Source of the DNA: Epiperipatus broadwayi
Taxonomy: Eukaryota > Onychophora > Udeonychophora > Euonychophora > Peripatidae
DNA length: 64,000 bases
NCBI GenBank assembly: GCA_028023455.1
Contig: JAQFVV010000071.1
Span: 5,658,650-5,722,649, forward strand
Reading direction: 5' to 3'
The translations under genes were made by a program, and so were the position numbers. This document shows positions 46,467-57,607 of the stretch, piece by piece. The first letter of the stretch is position 1. Every line of letters starts with the position of its first letter. The notes beneath the pieces were generated by a model. It was not told the DNA's origin. It searched no databases and saw only the letters and a list, made by a program, of their open reading frames with translations.

Positions 46467-47275
46467 GTATTCATCACATGACACTGGCTTCCAAAATGCT
46501 GTTTAGCAGCAAATTCTTTTTTCTCATCACACTTATGGTATCTAGTGCATGCTTTAGTCATCAATAGATATCAGATGGTAGTGTTCAGGAAATCCCTATC
46601 CAGTGCTATCCTATCCAATATCCTGAGACTAGTTTCTCATTTTTGGCCTTCATCAGTGAGGATATTTGGATTGTGGATTATTGCACCTGGATCTTTTGAA
46701 TCGAATGCACTTTTCCTTTAGCAGTCATCTTCTTCTAGCTCAGATTGAAAAACATATTGTTTTTTAACCTAAGCAGCATGTCTTATATAAATCTGAAATC
46801 AGTTTAATATCTACATATTATAGTGCCTTTAATTTTTAACAACTATAAGCACCTCTATTTCATGGCCAGGATTGATAAAAATTAAATAAATATGACTTGA
46901 TATTAACTTATACATTGCTTTTTAACAGAAAATTCTTTTTTTCTCACCATATTTATATCATCTGGTACAGTAATATGCTTTTAAACTTGATCCAGTAGTG
47001 TGATAGTAAAACAGAGAAGTAAAATATGGCTGCTAGGGAAAATTGGACTAGATCTAAAAGATCCAGATATAATGCTCCAAATACCTAAAGTTTCCCATTG
47101 TTAAAGTTATAAGTGGAAAACTAGTCTGGGAATTTGAATAAGACAGTGCTGGAAGTGGATTTATTAAGTACCACCATTTTACATCTGCTGATTACTACAG
47201 TTTGTATTAGGTAGCATAAATATTGGAGGAAAAAAAACATTTATTGGTGATTAGTAGTAAATATTGTTTAACAGT
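46467..47275. repeat. Foldback repeat family F2, third full copy
   Basis: The left half has 'TATCTAGTGCATGCTTTAGT', 'CAATAGATATCAGATGGTAG', 'AAATCCCTATCCAGTGC', 'CCAATATCCTGAGACTAG' and 'CTTCATCAGTGAGGATATTT'. The right half has 'AAACTAGTCTGGGAATTTGA', 'AGACAGTGCTGGAAGTGGAT', 'TTATTAAGTACCACCA' and 'ATTAGGTAGCATAAATATT'. The hammerhead-like module at 46621-46662 (minus strand) keeps CTGATGA, GAAAC, TA and GTC, but stem I and stem II have eroded. The 79-codon minus frame at 46325 overlaps this repeat and is not a gene. Confidence 0.7.
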
Positions 47276-47279
47276 ATTA

Positions 47280-48285
47280 TTTTCAAAATATTCCAGTCTA
47301 TAATATTAGATGCTATGTATGTAATTTCATCTTACCTGATATTTATTTTATATGTTATTATATGTGTGTGTGCGCGTGCGCATGTGTGTAATAAAAATTA
47401 GCGGTTGTAAAAGCATATATAAAAATTTAATTATGGGATGTGAAGTAAACATATTTAACCAATCAGATTTTTTAGTTTTGTTAGTGCTGATCTGTTCTTT
47501 GGCATTTTTATACTGAACTACTGGATACTTATGACGTAACGGATTTTGAAATGAATTGATTTATACTTTCTAAATATGCTAGGTTAAATATACTGTTTAA
47601 TTGCAATTATTAATTATCATGTGCATGTGTGTATATGCATATAATAATTTATTATTACACTTGGAAAATTATATGTAGCCAAGTAAATTTCTGATTTCAC
47701 AGGGCATTACTTAATTGAAATTATCTTGTCTTAAATTATTCTGTTATATAATGTTATTAAATGGTGTTATAATTACTGAGAGTATTTCTGGCTAGTAGAT
47801 TTAATCATCTTATTTATACAATAACAGTTACATCTTTTAAATAATATTCTTTAAGAAGAATGATTTAAGAGATGTAATTATTATTAAATATTAGATGTTT
47901 AAACTTACTGGATATTTATTGAAAAATTATGATATAAAATAGACTAGACTGTTATTAAGAGCAGATAAAAGAAATTTGGTGAAAGAAACTATAAAGTATA
48001 AAATAAAAAATGGGTAAAAGATTAAAAATTGATAATTTGTATTAAAAAATGATACAAATGAGAGTATACTTGAAGAATAAAATAATTTAAAAATTTGGCC
48101 TAGATGATATCTAAATTTTTAGCAGATAGCCAAAGTTAAACATGATTTTTTATTTTTTCTGGCAACTTTAAATCAGAATTACAATATAATTATATATTGG
48201 ATTATTTTCACCATTTAGTTTAATTGTTCAATGTTTCTAAAAAATTCATATTTTATTTATACTTTTCCAAATTTATTCAACTATT
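47280..48285. other. AT-rich intergenic DNA, nothing recognised
   Basis: There is a short GT/CG run at 47365-47385. Nothing else is supported. Confidence 0.4.
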
Positions 48286-49112
48286 AACAACATAAACATA
48301 TCACATGATCACATTTCCTATACTAGCACATTAATTGTTGATAAACAGAGCAAACTCTCCATACAGTATTGCCACCTGTGCTAAATAGAGTAATCAAAGG
48401 ATGCCAGAAGGCTTGTGCATAAAATCCCTATCTAATGCCTACTCATCCAATATCCCCAGACTAGTTTCTGGCTTGTGGCCTTCGTCAGTGAGGAGCTTTG
48501 GATCTGAGAGCACTGCATCTAGATCTTAGGATCTAATGCAACCCTCTAGCAACCACCTTTTATTTTCACTTAACTACAAAACTATGAGAATGAAATTGAA
48601 AACACAAAAAATATTTTCAATCTAAGCTCAATAGCTTATATAGTCATATGGGTCTGAACTCAGTTCAGCACCCATACATTTTGGTGTCTTTGGCTCTTTT
48701 ACAACCATAGCCACCACTATCCTATTAGGCAGGATTGGTGTTAAACCATTAAGCATCACATGATCACACTTCCTATACTAGCACATTAATTGTTGATAAA
48801 CAGAGCAAAACTCTCCATACAGTATTGCCACATGTGCTAAACAGAGTAATCAATGGATGCCAGAAGGCTTGTGCATAAAATCCCTATCTAATGCCTACTC
48901 ATCCAATATCCCCAGACTAGTTTCTGGCTTGTGGCCTTCGTCAGTGAGTTCAGACCCATATGACTATATAAGCTATTGAGCTTAGATTGAAAATATTTTT
49001 TGTGTTTTCAATTTCATTCTTATAGTTTTGTAGTTAAGTGGAGATAAAAGGTGGTTGCTAGAGGGTTGCATTAGATCCTAAGATCTAGATGCAGTGCTCT
49101 CAGATCCAAAGC

Positions 49113-49154
49113 TCCTCACTGACGAAGGCCACAGGCCAGAAACTAGTCTGGGGA
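49113..49154 (+). ncRNA. Hammerhead-ribozyme-like module (inner right arm)
   Basis: In order: TCCTCA, core CTGACGA, A, stem GGC, loop, GCC, A, GAAAC, loop TA, GTC, TGGGGA. TCCTCA can pair with TGGGGA as stem I (six pairs, one G-U), GGC with GCC as stem II, and A-C with G-T as a two-pair stem III. The order is that of a type I hammerhead, with cleavage expected after GTC. The A-A pair at the base of stem II is atypical, so activity is uncertain. Here the hairpin loop is CACAG, giving 'CACAGGCC'. Confidence 0.5.
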
Positions 49155-49568
49155 TTTTGGATGAGTAGGCATTAGATAGGGATTTTATGCACAAGCCTTC
49201 TGGCATCCATTGATTACTCTGTTTAGCACAGGTAGCAATACTGTATGGAGAGTTTTGCTCTGTTTATCAACAATTAATGTGCTAGTATAGGAAATGTAAT
49301 CATGTGATGCTTAATGGTTTAACACCAATCCTGCCTAATAGGATAGTGGTGGCTATGGTTGTAAAAGAGCCAAAGACACCAAAATGTATGGGTGCTGAAC
49401 TGAGTTCAGACCCATATGACTATATAAGCTATTGAGCTTAGATTGAAAATATTTTTTGTGTTTTCAATTTCATTCTCATAGTTTTGTAGTTAAGTGGAAA
49501 TAAAAGGTGGTTGCTAGAGGGTTGCATTAGATCCTAAGATCTAGATGCAGTGCTCTCAGATCCAAAGC

Positions 49569-49610
49569 TCCTCACTGACGAAGGCCACAAGCCAGAAACT
49601 AGTCTGGGGA
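49569..49610 (+). ncRNA. Hammerhead-ribozyme-like module (outer right arm)
   Basis: Same order as the inner module, with core CTGACGA, stem II GGC/GCC around CACAA, GAAAC, TA, GTC and stem I TCCTCA/TGGGGA. It differs from the 44.1-kb module by G-C in place of A-U at the base pair next to the stem II mismatch, a compensatory change. Confidence 0.5.
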
Positions 49611-49748
49611 TATTGGATGAGTAGGCATTAGATAGGGATTTTATGCACAAGCCTTCTGGCATCCATTGATTACTCTGTTTAGCACAGGTGGCAATACTGT
49701 ATGGAGAGTTTTGCTCTGTTTAACATAAACATAGTATAAACATAGTAT

Positions 49749-49880
49749 TTCCTAATGGTATTATTTTCCTCTCTTCTCTTTTCCACATACTACTGACTTA
49801 AGGATTAAACCTGAAATCTTTAGATTCATGAATACTGAATTTAAGGTGATGCTCTGATCAATTAGGATATTCTGTCAAAG
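49749..49880 (-). repeat. tRNA-like SINE (second family), head region
   Basis: The minus strand reads 'CCTAATTGATCAGAGCATCA' (A-box-like), 'GATTTCAGGTTTAATCC' (B-box-like), then 'GAAGAGAGGAAAATAATA'. The same blocks are better preserved at 50216-50340. Confidence 0.5.
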
Positions 49881-49904
49881 TTGGTTTAAAGCAATTCTTT
49901 GGAA

Positions 49905-50100
49905 ATAATGAAGAAGAGAAGAGAATAATAGTTGAAACATTGGGTTTTATATTAAGGTGTGTGCTCATTGCTAAAAGCTAAATGTGATTGGAAAAGTATA
50001 AAATATTTAATTTTTTCTATTAACAGCTCAATTTTATGGCAGAAATAGTTCAACATAAAGTGCCATCATCACAAAACTTAGACAAATTTTATCATAAATT
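49905..50100 (+). repeat. SINE body (second family), headless copy
   Basis: 'GAAGAAGAGAAGAGAATAAT', 'TTGAAACATTGGGTTTTATA', 'TTAATTTTTTCTATTAACAG' and 'AGTGCCATCATCACAAAAC' recur in the same order downstream of the tRNA-like head at 50317-50510, so this is the body of the same element without its head. Confidence 0.5.
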
Positions 50101-50215
50101 TCATGGCTTTAATCGTATTTAATTTAAGATGTCAGTAAGAGGTTCTTTTTAAAACTATTTGTTGAGTCTCACATCATAGATATATAATTATGATGTTTAT
50201 TGTAATAATTAAATT

Positions 50216-50515
50216 TATGGCTCAGTTGGTTAGAGTATTACCTCAACATTTAATATTCAAAGAATCTAAAGGTCCAGGTTTGATTCCCATGCTAGTACTG
50301 TTGCTGTCAGGCCAGCAACACCTGAAAAAGAAGAGAGAATAATATATCTTGAAACATTGTGCATATACTAACCTGTGTACTATTACTAACAGTTGAAGTA
50401 TTTGGAATATTTAAATACGGTTAATTTTTTCTAAGTACCTTCAATACTCATACTGAATACTGGAAATGATCTAGCATATAAATACAACTAAAACACCATC
50501 TTCACAACCTTTCAG
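50216..50515 (+). mobile_element. tRNA-derived SINE, second family
   Basis: The head 'ATGGCTCAGTTGGTTAGAG' (A box at 50218-50229) and 'GGTTTGATTCC' (B box at 50277-50287) resemble a tRNA gene, with a spacing of about 48 bp. It is too disordered in the anticodon arm to be a functional tRNA. The body continues with 'GCTGTCAGGCCAGCAACACC', 'GAAAAAGAAGAGAGAATAAT' and 'CACCATCTTCACAACC'. Ends and target duplication are not clear. Confidence 0.6.
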
Positions 50516-50519
50516 GAAA

Positions 50520-51285
50520 ACAGAAAACTGTAGCTAGTCTCAGACATGCAACTAAAATAGAATGTCATGGTAAAACTAAATATTATAAGAAGAAATTACA
50601 GTGAGAAAATTAAATTGCAGCTAAGTAGGCCTTTAAATGGACAAATAAGGGAGCTAAAATAAAATGAAAAGAGTTTGTCTTAAAGGGAACATTAAGTAAT
50701 CGAGTGATAGCATTCTAAAACATTAAAAGGGATTATTTGCAGCCATTTTAGGGATATCATGTTTTTATATTTATTAACTATCATAAAGACTGCTCTACAT
50801 TGTTCAATGTAGTGGTATTCTCTGAAGGTCAAAGTTCATGGGTCACACTGCTGAACTTCTTATGAATTCCAAATCATTAAAATTATTTTTACTTTATCAT
50901 AAAGAATTTAAATATAATATAATGATATATTAGTTAGAACCCTAGATCTGAGTTTCACTTGATCCTATAAGATACTAATTATACTGAAATTATAAATTTT
51001 CCTTATAACACCATAAGTTTGCTTTTATACTATAAATGTAGGCTAAAAACAACCTTCAGGGAAGAACTGGTTGTCATAATTCCAAATGAAGATAAAGAGA
51101 AGCTGCATTTGAGATTTAATATTGAAATATCTAATAATAAAAATGAATAATAATGATATTTATGCATACATCAAAGTGAAAGTTAATTAAGCAGTTATAA
51201 ATGAATTAGTCCCTAAGAAATTTGGTTTTGTCAATAAATAATTATGATATTTTCTTATGATATTTTCTATTGATCATTGAAAATA
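50520..51285. other. AT-rich intergenic DNA, nothing recognised
   Basis: No frame, RNA or paired repeat that I can support up to the LTR element. Confidence 0.4.
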
Positions 51286-51294
51286 AAGACATAT

Positions 51295-53803
51295 TGTAAC
51301 GGTCAGAAAACATGTGACTCGTAAACATAGTGCAGAATTCGACCACCATACAGAACAGCAGCACCATCGAGTAGCGAAGCCACCCATGATACTGAGTTCG
51401 AACATAGTTTATCAGTTCCACAATACAATCCATGAAACAACGCATCTGATGCAACATTAGTAAAGATTTCCTTAGGCATGGTGGTCAGGGATATGCAAGA
51501 GACTCATGATTTTATTCTCGAGTTAGCCAATAATCAAACTAATATTAATTAAACATTCATATTTACATAATCGAGGGAATATATAGAATGGGTATCGAAT
51601 AAGTGAAACGTAAATGCAGACATATAGTTTAAAATTATTTATTAACACATTTTAAGAAGACAATCATTTACTAATAATATTTTATGGACTAACAGCTTCC
51701 GTAGCGGAATTTGTGAGATGATTATATTTTAAAGAATACATTTATTTATTTGTTTACAAAAGGAATTCATTTATTTGAAAGTGTAATCTAGCTACCTAAA
51801 ATTCTCAAGTAAGTATTTCTAATGCATGCCTGGAGGCATTTATACCTTTGCAATGCAAGAGTCTAAAGTATGGGTTATAAGAGTAATGGCAGACATATTT
51901 ATTTAATTAAAATATTTATTTATAACTAAGGACCAGCATTTATTTGAGAGTGAATTACGAAGATAATGCAGAGGTGGAGTGATATATAGAATAATAAAGT
52001 TAAGTAAAAGAACACGTGGTACGCTTTAGAAAGGCGATATGGAATGGCAGTATATTGAAACTGCAATGCCGCGAATGGGTTTATAAGAGTGTCACATAAG
52101 CATAACCAGGGACAAGTGGTCCGTGTCGCAGTTTTTCCGGCTGGCTGCATGATGTGGTCAAGTCCTACAGGAGCACCCATTATGCCCGCTTGTGTAGGAT
52201 GACTGGGGTTAATTTCAACCCTGAAGAATCCGGAAATTTCACAGTGGAATGGGTCATCGCGTCTCTACAACGTAACACATGTATACTGTATAAACGATTA
52301 TGATGAGGTTTAAATAGATTTCTGACTCAGCCCTACCTTACCAACATTTACTCAAGAACTCTGGCGACTCTCAAAGAAATGTGATTTTCTAGAATTATTC
52401 ATTAGATTTAATAAATACAAAACATATATAAACTGGGAGTTATTACAACTATATGCCAGCCATTTGCAGAGTAGTAGACCCTGCATTACAATAAATGATG
52501 CACTGAATGCGTGTCGATTTATATGAAAGTAAAGTTATTAAGGAAATAAGAATGTCAGGCTGGTCTCTGCCTCGGCCCGGCGAAGTACATATTAATGAAA
52601 ATGTGACACGCATTCACTGTTTCAAAGGATCATAGATTTAAACTTTGAAAATTGAGATAATTACGAGCATGCAATAATTAAATAATAAATATAGATAAAA
52701 TGTAGATTTTAAAAATACGCACCCAAGATAGAATGAGGTAAGCTAGATTAGTAGAGAAATTTACACATTAAGTTAATTATTCAGTTTTAGTTATACGTAT
52801 GGTAGTTTTACATTTTATAATTTAGATAAATAGTATGAAGAAGAGCTATAGCATATTATTACAGTACTCTAGAGCTTGAACACAGACAGGTACCTGTTTT
52901 ATAAGAAGTTTTCCGAGTCCATTGTTTAGTAGCAAATAGTTCATGAGTGGCAATTCTTTCTTGTATTTAGGTATTTCATTTAATTTCACGGCAGCAGCAG
53001 CTTTCTCATTCAGTTCAGGCAGCAGATCTTCATGGTGAATTTACAACGGGCAATGGAAAGTTCGGCATCCGATAGGCCATCTTGATGGAGAATAATCTAG
53101 GTGCTTTACTCGGTCATACCTTGGCAGGAACAAATTATTTTTATTATTTTCGGGGACTCTCAGTGATCGAGAGCAAAGCTAAAGTTTTTGTGAATGTCTC
53201 CAGCAAGTCTAAGATGGCCTCTTTTCTTATCTTGATCTCTCACATTTTTTGTTAAGATATTTTAGGTTCTACTTAATCTGCCCTGAGGATAATCAACGCA
53301 TTTTGTTGGTTTTTAATTAAAGAAAGCTGCCGTTCTATTGTTTACATTTTACATTTACTAATTATACTTTGGGGAATTTTTCTTTAATCTATTATCTATA
53401 ACTGACCGATGCTTTTCAATTTCAAAGACAAAAAGGGAACATAAGATTATTTTAACTTTTAATTAAATATTACATCAGATTTTTTTAGAATTATTATTAA
53501 ATGAAATTTAAACAAAGCAATAAATACGAACTTTATAATCCAAAATAAATGATTAAAATTATACAAAATTATATAACTAAAAGAAATCTAAATTATATTA
53601 TTTTATCCCTATTTATTGCGTTTAATTTGAGATCGAAATGTGTGCGTGTTTATGCTGAATTCTACATATATTTATACATTTTTAATATTGTTACACACAC
53701 AATTCGATATCAAAAAGTTTAAATTTGGGTGGGATAGACCGGTCAGTGAGAGACGACAGAAAAAGGTGAAACTTAAGATTCGAATACGAATCTTACTGCT
53801 TCA
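51295..53803 (-). repeat. 3' LTR (by element orientation), 2509 bp
   Basis: Nearly colinear with the other LTR, with scattered substitutions, a ~18-bp segment near 51335-51365 absent from the other copy, and small indels. A minus-strand frame at 51926-52180 has a counterpart at 58221-58550 in the other LTR. I do not recognise it, and its conservation only reflects LTR duplication. Confidence 0.9.
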
Positions 53804-56154
53804 TTTCCCCGTACTTCCCGTGAATAATTAAGGAAGAACAAAGGAGGCAAGAAAGAGAAAAAAAAAATTTACATTACATAATTGAAAGACGAAAAGAAAA
53901 AAAAATTATTATTGTTTTTACAGATATTGAAATAGAGAAAGCAGAGATTACATGAAGCAACGAACAATTTATATACCCGGATCTAGAATTTAGTTTGCCT
54001 AATTAGGCCATGTCTGGTTAAAATCATAGTAATAATTAGTTAAACTGAATGTATATATATAAAAAATTCTTAGAATAGGATTAGTTAGTATAATATAAAA
54101 AAATTTTAAGAGTAATAATAATGTAAACAATAATATATATTGTAATCACCCACACGGCCGAGTCATCATCACTACCTACTCTAATCCTTGCTTGACGATT
54201 CCTTTTTTTTGTTGGCACCCGCTGTGTTCTTCCGTCCGGGGATTACATGATGTTCTGCGACGATAATTTCTAACACCCATACACGTACGCTTTATTTATT
54301 TTATACATAGATTCGAATCGAATCCCAGTAATAGGCGCCAGGAGAACTTTTAGAAGAGTCCGCCACGTATGTGCATAAGCCCACTCAATTATATCACAAA
54401 ACATGCCCGTGCCTCGCTCCAGTCGGAAACATGAAACGAACACAGCCACAATTACCCTTCACACTACCTCCGTTATTATAATCATAGAAAGGCCCGCCCT
54501 ACATCCCACAGAACAAATTAATCCAACTTAACTTTAGTCTAAAAAGCATCACGACATAAGCATAAAATCAATAAAATCCCACCCCCAAAATATCAACTGC
54601 ATTCAGCATAAAATCAATAAAATCCCACCCCCAAAATATCAACTGCATTCATTTCCATATAAACAAACTTACGCTAAAGCATTCATTCCGATATATATAA
54701 ATTTATGTTGAAATTCCAAGCAATTAAATAACAAAAAAAATTAGCTACATAAATATTTATTTAATCTGTTTAATAATGATTAACGCAGGTATGTGATCGG
54801 CAAGCCGAGACAATTAACGGTAAACTTCAAATTACTTTGCACATATTATTTCAGACTGTTGATCAGTCGGCAAATTTATTAGGTAAAAAATTCTCGAACT
54901 GTTCATAAATGATTAATATTAATTATACTGTTTTAGATTAATGTCTTTCTAATAGTTCTGGATATTAAAGTTATTTCTTTAAGTGCACAATTGAATATAA
55001 CAAATTTTACGATAGCTACCTGTGAAATGTAGAACGACTGTAATGGGATCCTGAGCGAAGCTTATTCTTTAATGAGGTATTCCGGCGATTTGCGTGGTCT
55101 CCAAGCGAGCGTGGTCCTAATATGAGGTTCTCCGGTGGTATGAGCATCTTGATGGTAATCAGCTGGTCTGGACACGGAGGTCCGGCGGTCAAGCCGCGAA
55201 TTCTATATTCAGCAACGCATGGTGGTTAGATTCATAACGTCTAATAAAATCAAGTCTCTTAATAATTTCTCTAAAGAAGAGCACAACTGTCCTCTGAAAA
55301 CGCTGTTCGGCCTTTTTGATCTTTGCCTTCACGCCCTCACACCTTGAATTTTTCTCCTCCAATCAATCCCATGCACCTGTGAGTCCCTTTATTTGATAAG
55401 TCCATCGTGTGTCAGCTCAACTCCGAGATTTCTGGGATTGTTGACATTAGTTTGGAATTTAACCGTTTTTCTTAGGTATTGTTTCTCTGGGGACAGAAAT
55501 CTGAGTCGTACAATAGCGGTGTACACTTTCTCACACCTCTGTTTCTAATTTTGGCTTGTTTTATCTCGGCGTACCAGCACATATCCTGCCTATTGTTTCA
55601 ATTTCTAATTTTACATTTACTAATTACGTTTGTACAAATTAATCTGAGATTGCTTGGAATTTCAGAACATATTGCTAATTAATTTAAATTATTTGATAAA
55701 AGTTAAACTTGCGTTCAATCATTCTTCTTTAATTAATCAAAAATGAATAAAAAAAACTACAACGACGGATTATAGATTTATTCTTAGCACACACACACAA
55801 AATAATAAAATAACAACAATTTTTACTCTTTTTTTCAATAAATCTGACAGGTACTCTTATATAGCTGCGATCGGCTTTTAGAAACGGCTGTTCTTCGCTT
55901 ATTATTAAAGCAAGACCGCTTTTATAAAAGTTTTGTCCCTGTCAGTTATTTCGTCCATTGATTATAGTTAAATATACCCCCATACGCCTGGGTTTGAATA
56001 CCATGTAACGCTATTCCGTTACAATATATATATAATAAAATTTCTATCTAAAACCCTACTTGACTAAAATACAATCCATTCAACCAAGTTCATTATATCA
56101 AGTTCGTTTTAATATTCTCATATACGTTTAATCCGTCCTAAGAGTCTAATATTT
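53804..56154 (-). other. LTR element interior, downstream noncoding part
   Basis: No open frame. It contains a 46-bp tandem duplication ('GCATAAAATCAATAAAATCC' and 'CACCCCCAAAATATCAACTG') at 54560-54650. A CG-rich stretch lies at 54160-54240 ('CACACGGCCGAGTCATCATC', 'CCGTCCGGGGATTACATG'), and a self-complementary TGTAACGCTATTCCGTTACA at 56004-56023 echoes the TGTAACGG LTR end. The polymerase genes expected here are missing. Confidence 0.6.
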
Positions 56155-56832
56155 TTACAACCCCAGGTCAGGTGGATAATACCGATCTCTCGTCATCGAT
56201 GACTGCGGCCTTGGGTTTTCTAATCTTTGCCTTTTATCGGGTGGTTCTTTGGCCCAATGGTTCAAATCCATGGTAGTAAGAAATTCAACCATTTCTCCTA
56301 TATCTGTTATTTGAATGCCTGTCATTAATGGTTGGATGGTTAGCGGCACGCTACGCTGGATTGTTCTAAATTTCCACTTCCCCATATTCCACCAGTTTTT
56401 GGCAGATCCCTGCAGATGGTAACTAGCTATAGCTATCTGCGCATCTGGCCCTTTCTTATGAAATTTTAAGAACTTCTGTGAGCTTTCTAAGTAGGTTTGA
56501 GGTTTTTCCCTTATTTCCACTCTAAATATCTTAACGTGGACCATCTTTGTTAAATGGCTTTGGTGTCCACTGTCCGTTTTCATGTTTTCTTCTGTGACTT
56601 TTGGTCCTATTCTTTTGTCCCCGTCCATGCTTGTCTCCTTTTTACTGCTTTCACTCAACGGTTCTTGTGGGCCTTCATCTCTTGGAATAAGGTCTATTTG
56701 CTCATCTACTATCATCGGTTTGTCAAGTATTTCTAATTCCCTTTCCTTTTCCATATCTTTAATTTCTTCTTCCTTTTTACTAACTGGGGATATTCCATAA
56801 TGTTCTTTGATCATTTCAAGATATATCAACAT
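56155..56832 (-). CDS. Gag-like protein of the LTR element (225 codons)
   Basis: The N-terminal half (about residues 1-95) is very acidic and lysine-rich with low complexity. Residues about 100-155 read '(V)KIFRVEIREKPQTYLES', 'SQKFLKFHKKGPDAQIAIAS' and 'YHLQGSAKNWW'. The pattern of a D, then A...L.G.A..WW, is the core of retrotransposon Gag (capsid) domains of Ty3/Gypsy-like elements. The chain ends 'RDRYYPPDLGL' without a CCHC zinc knuckle, protease or any fusion to Pol. The start is the first ATG of the frame, about 775 bp inside the right LTR. The role would be assembly of element particles. Whether it is still made is unknown. Confidence 0.6.
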   Translation of the reverse strand: MLIYLEMIKEHYGISPVSKKEEEIKDMEKERELEILDKPMIVDEQIDLIPRDEGPQEPLSESSKKETSMDGDKRIGPKVTEENMKTDSGHQSHLTKMVHVKIFRVEIREKPQTYLESSQKFLKFHKKGPDAQIAIASYHLQGSAKNWWNMGKWKFRTIQRSVPLTIQPLMTGIQITDIGEMVEFLTTMDLNHWAKEPPDKRQRLENPRPQSSMTRDRYYPPDLGL

Positions 56833-57607
56833 ATCCCTATCAATTTTCTGATGCTCCCTAACTCATATCTCCTCTTCTTCCTGACTCATTTTTGGTTCTT
56901 CATATCTTCTTCCTCACGTATTTTCCTCCATTCTTCTTTACTCTGTCTAAATATTTTAAGTAACCTTAGACTGAAGTTTATTGATGCTATTCTGTCATTT
57001 TCTGCTTCCATTTTTCTTAATATTATTTATTTTATACTACTAGCATTTGACTACTCCCCACCGGTATATTGGCCCTATAACACTCTTTCGCTGCCCTCAC
57101 CTACTCTACATTGCCCTATCTCTATATTGCTGTGTTTAACATATATATTATAGCGAACTACTGGTAACGCGTATAATAAGCTACTGCTGTCTATGATATA
57201 TATATATATAATGGTGTTTTAATAAAAAAATTCAATGCTACTTGCTTTCTCATTTAACGACTGATTACTTTTTTTTTTCTTGACATATATATATAAAGCA
57301 AAATATTTCATTAGATCCGAGTATTTTCGTTCCTTCTTAAATTACACACACATCCCTGCTTTCCTTAAATTTGTTATTACGCCTGCTGTCCTTTCATTCA
57401 CTCGACCCACATTATTTCACTCGATTTACTTTTTTCCATTATTTTTATCAAAACAAAATCGTATATATATAGAATAATTATCCAACTCAAGTAACGAATG
57501 CTAAAAGAAATTTATATGCGTTATATTTTGCTCAGGGTATATATGGGTTTTTTGTATCAAAAGCTCCTTGTTGGAAAGCGCCAAACGCTAAAAAAAAAAT
57601 TTAACTA
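56833..57607 (-). other. LTR element leader between the right LTR and Gag frame
   Basis: AT-rich and probably noncoding. The plus-strand frames at 56800-57153 and 57280-57477 are on the strand opposite to Gag and are not supported. It holds the possible primer site at about 57562-57590. Confidence 0.5.

Larger units (their letters stand above)
48301..49721. mobile_element. Foldback element family F1, copy 5: 1.42-kb palindromic element with exact 12-bp target duplication
   Basis: AACATAAACATA occurs at 48289-48300 and 49722-49733. Inside, a ~600-bp left arm (48340-48945) is complementary to the right arm (49113-49721), with a 165-bp spacer that itself repeats arm sequence. Each arm contains two F1 terminal units: aacagagcaaaactc-type ends lie at 48343, 48802, 49259 (reverse) and 49720 (reverse). 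Hammerhead-like modules lie at 48453-48494 (minus), 49113-49154 (plus) and 49569-49610 (plus). A fourth at 48909-48948 is cut off exactly at the core/stem I junction. No open frame is present, so the element is nonautonomous. The arms look very similar, so the event may be fairly recent. Confidence 0.92.

Noticed and set aside
46325-46564. 79-codon minus-strand frame
   Set aside because: It overlaps the left end of an F2 foldback repeat.
50216-50290. Functional tRNA gene
   Set aside because: The A-box to B-box layout is tRNA-like, but the middle cannot form a normal anticodon arm and the sequence continues into a repeated body.
56800-57153. 117-codon plus-strand frame
   Set aside because: It is opposite to the Gag strand, in AT-rich leader sequence, and its leucine- and phenylalanine-rich content is typical of chance frames.
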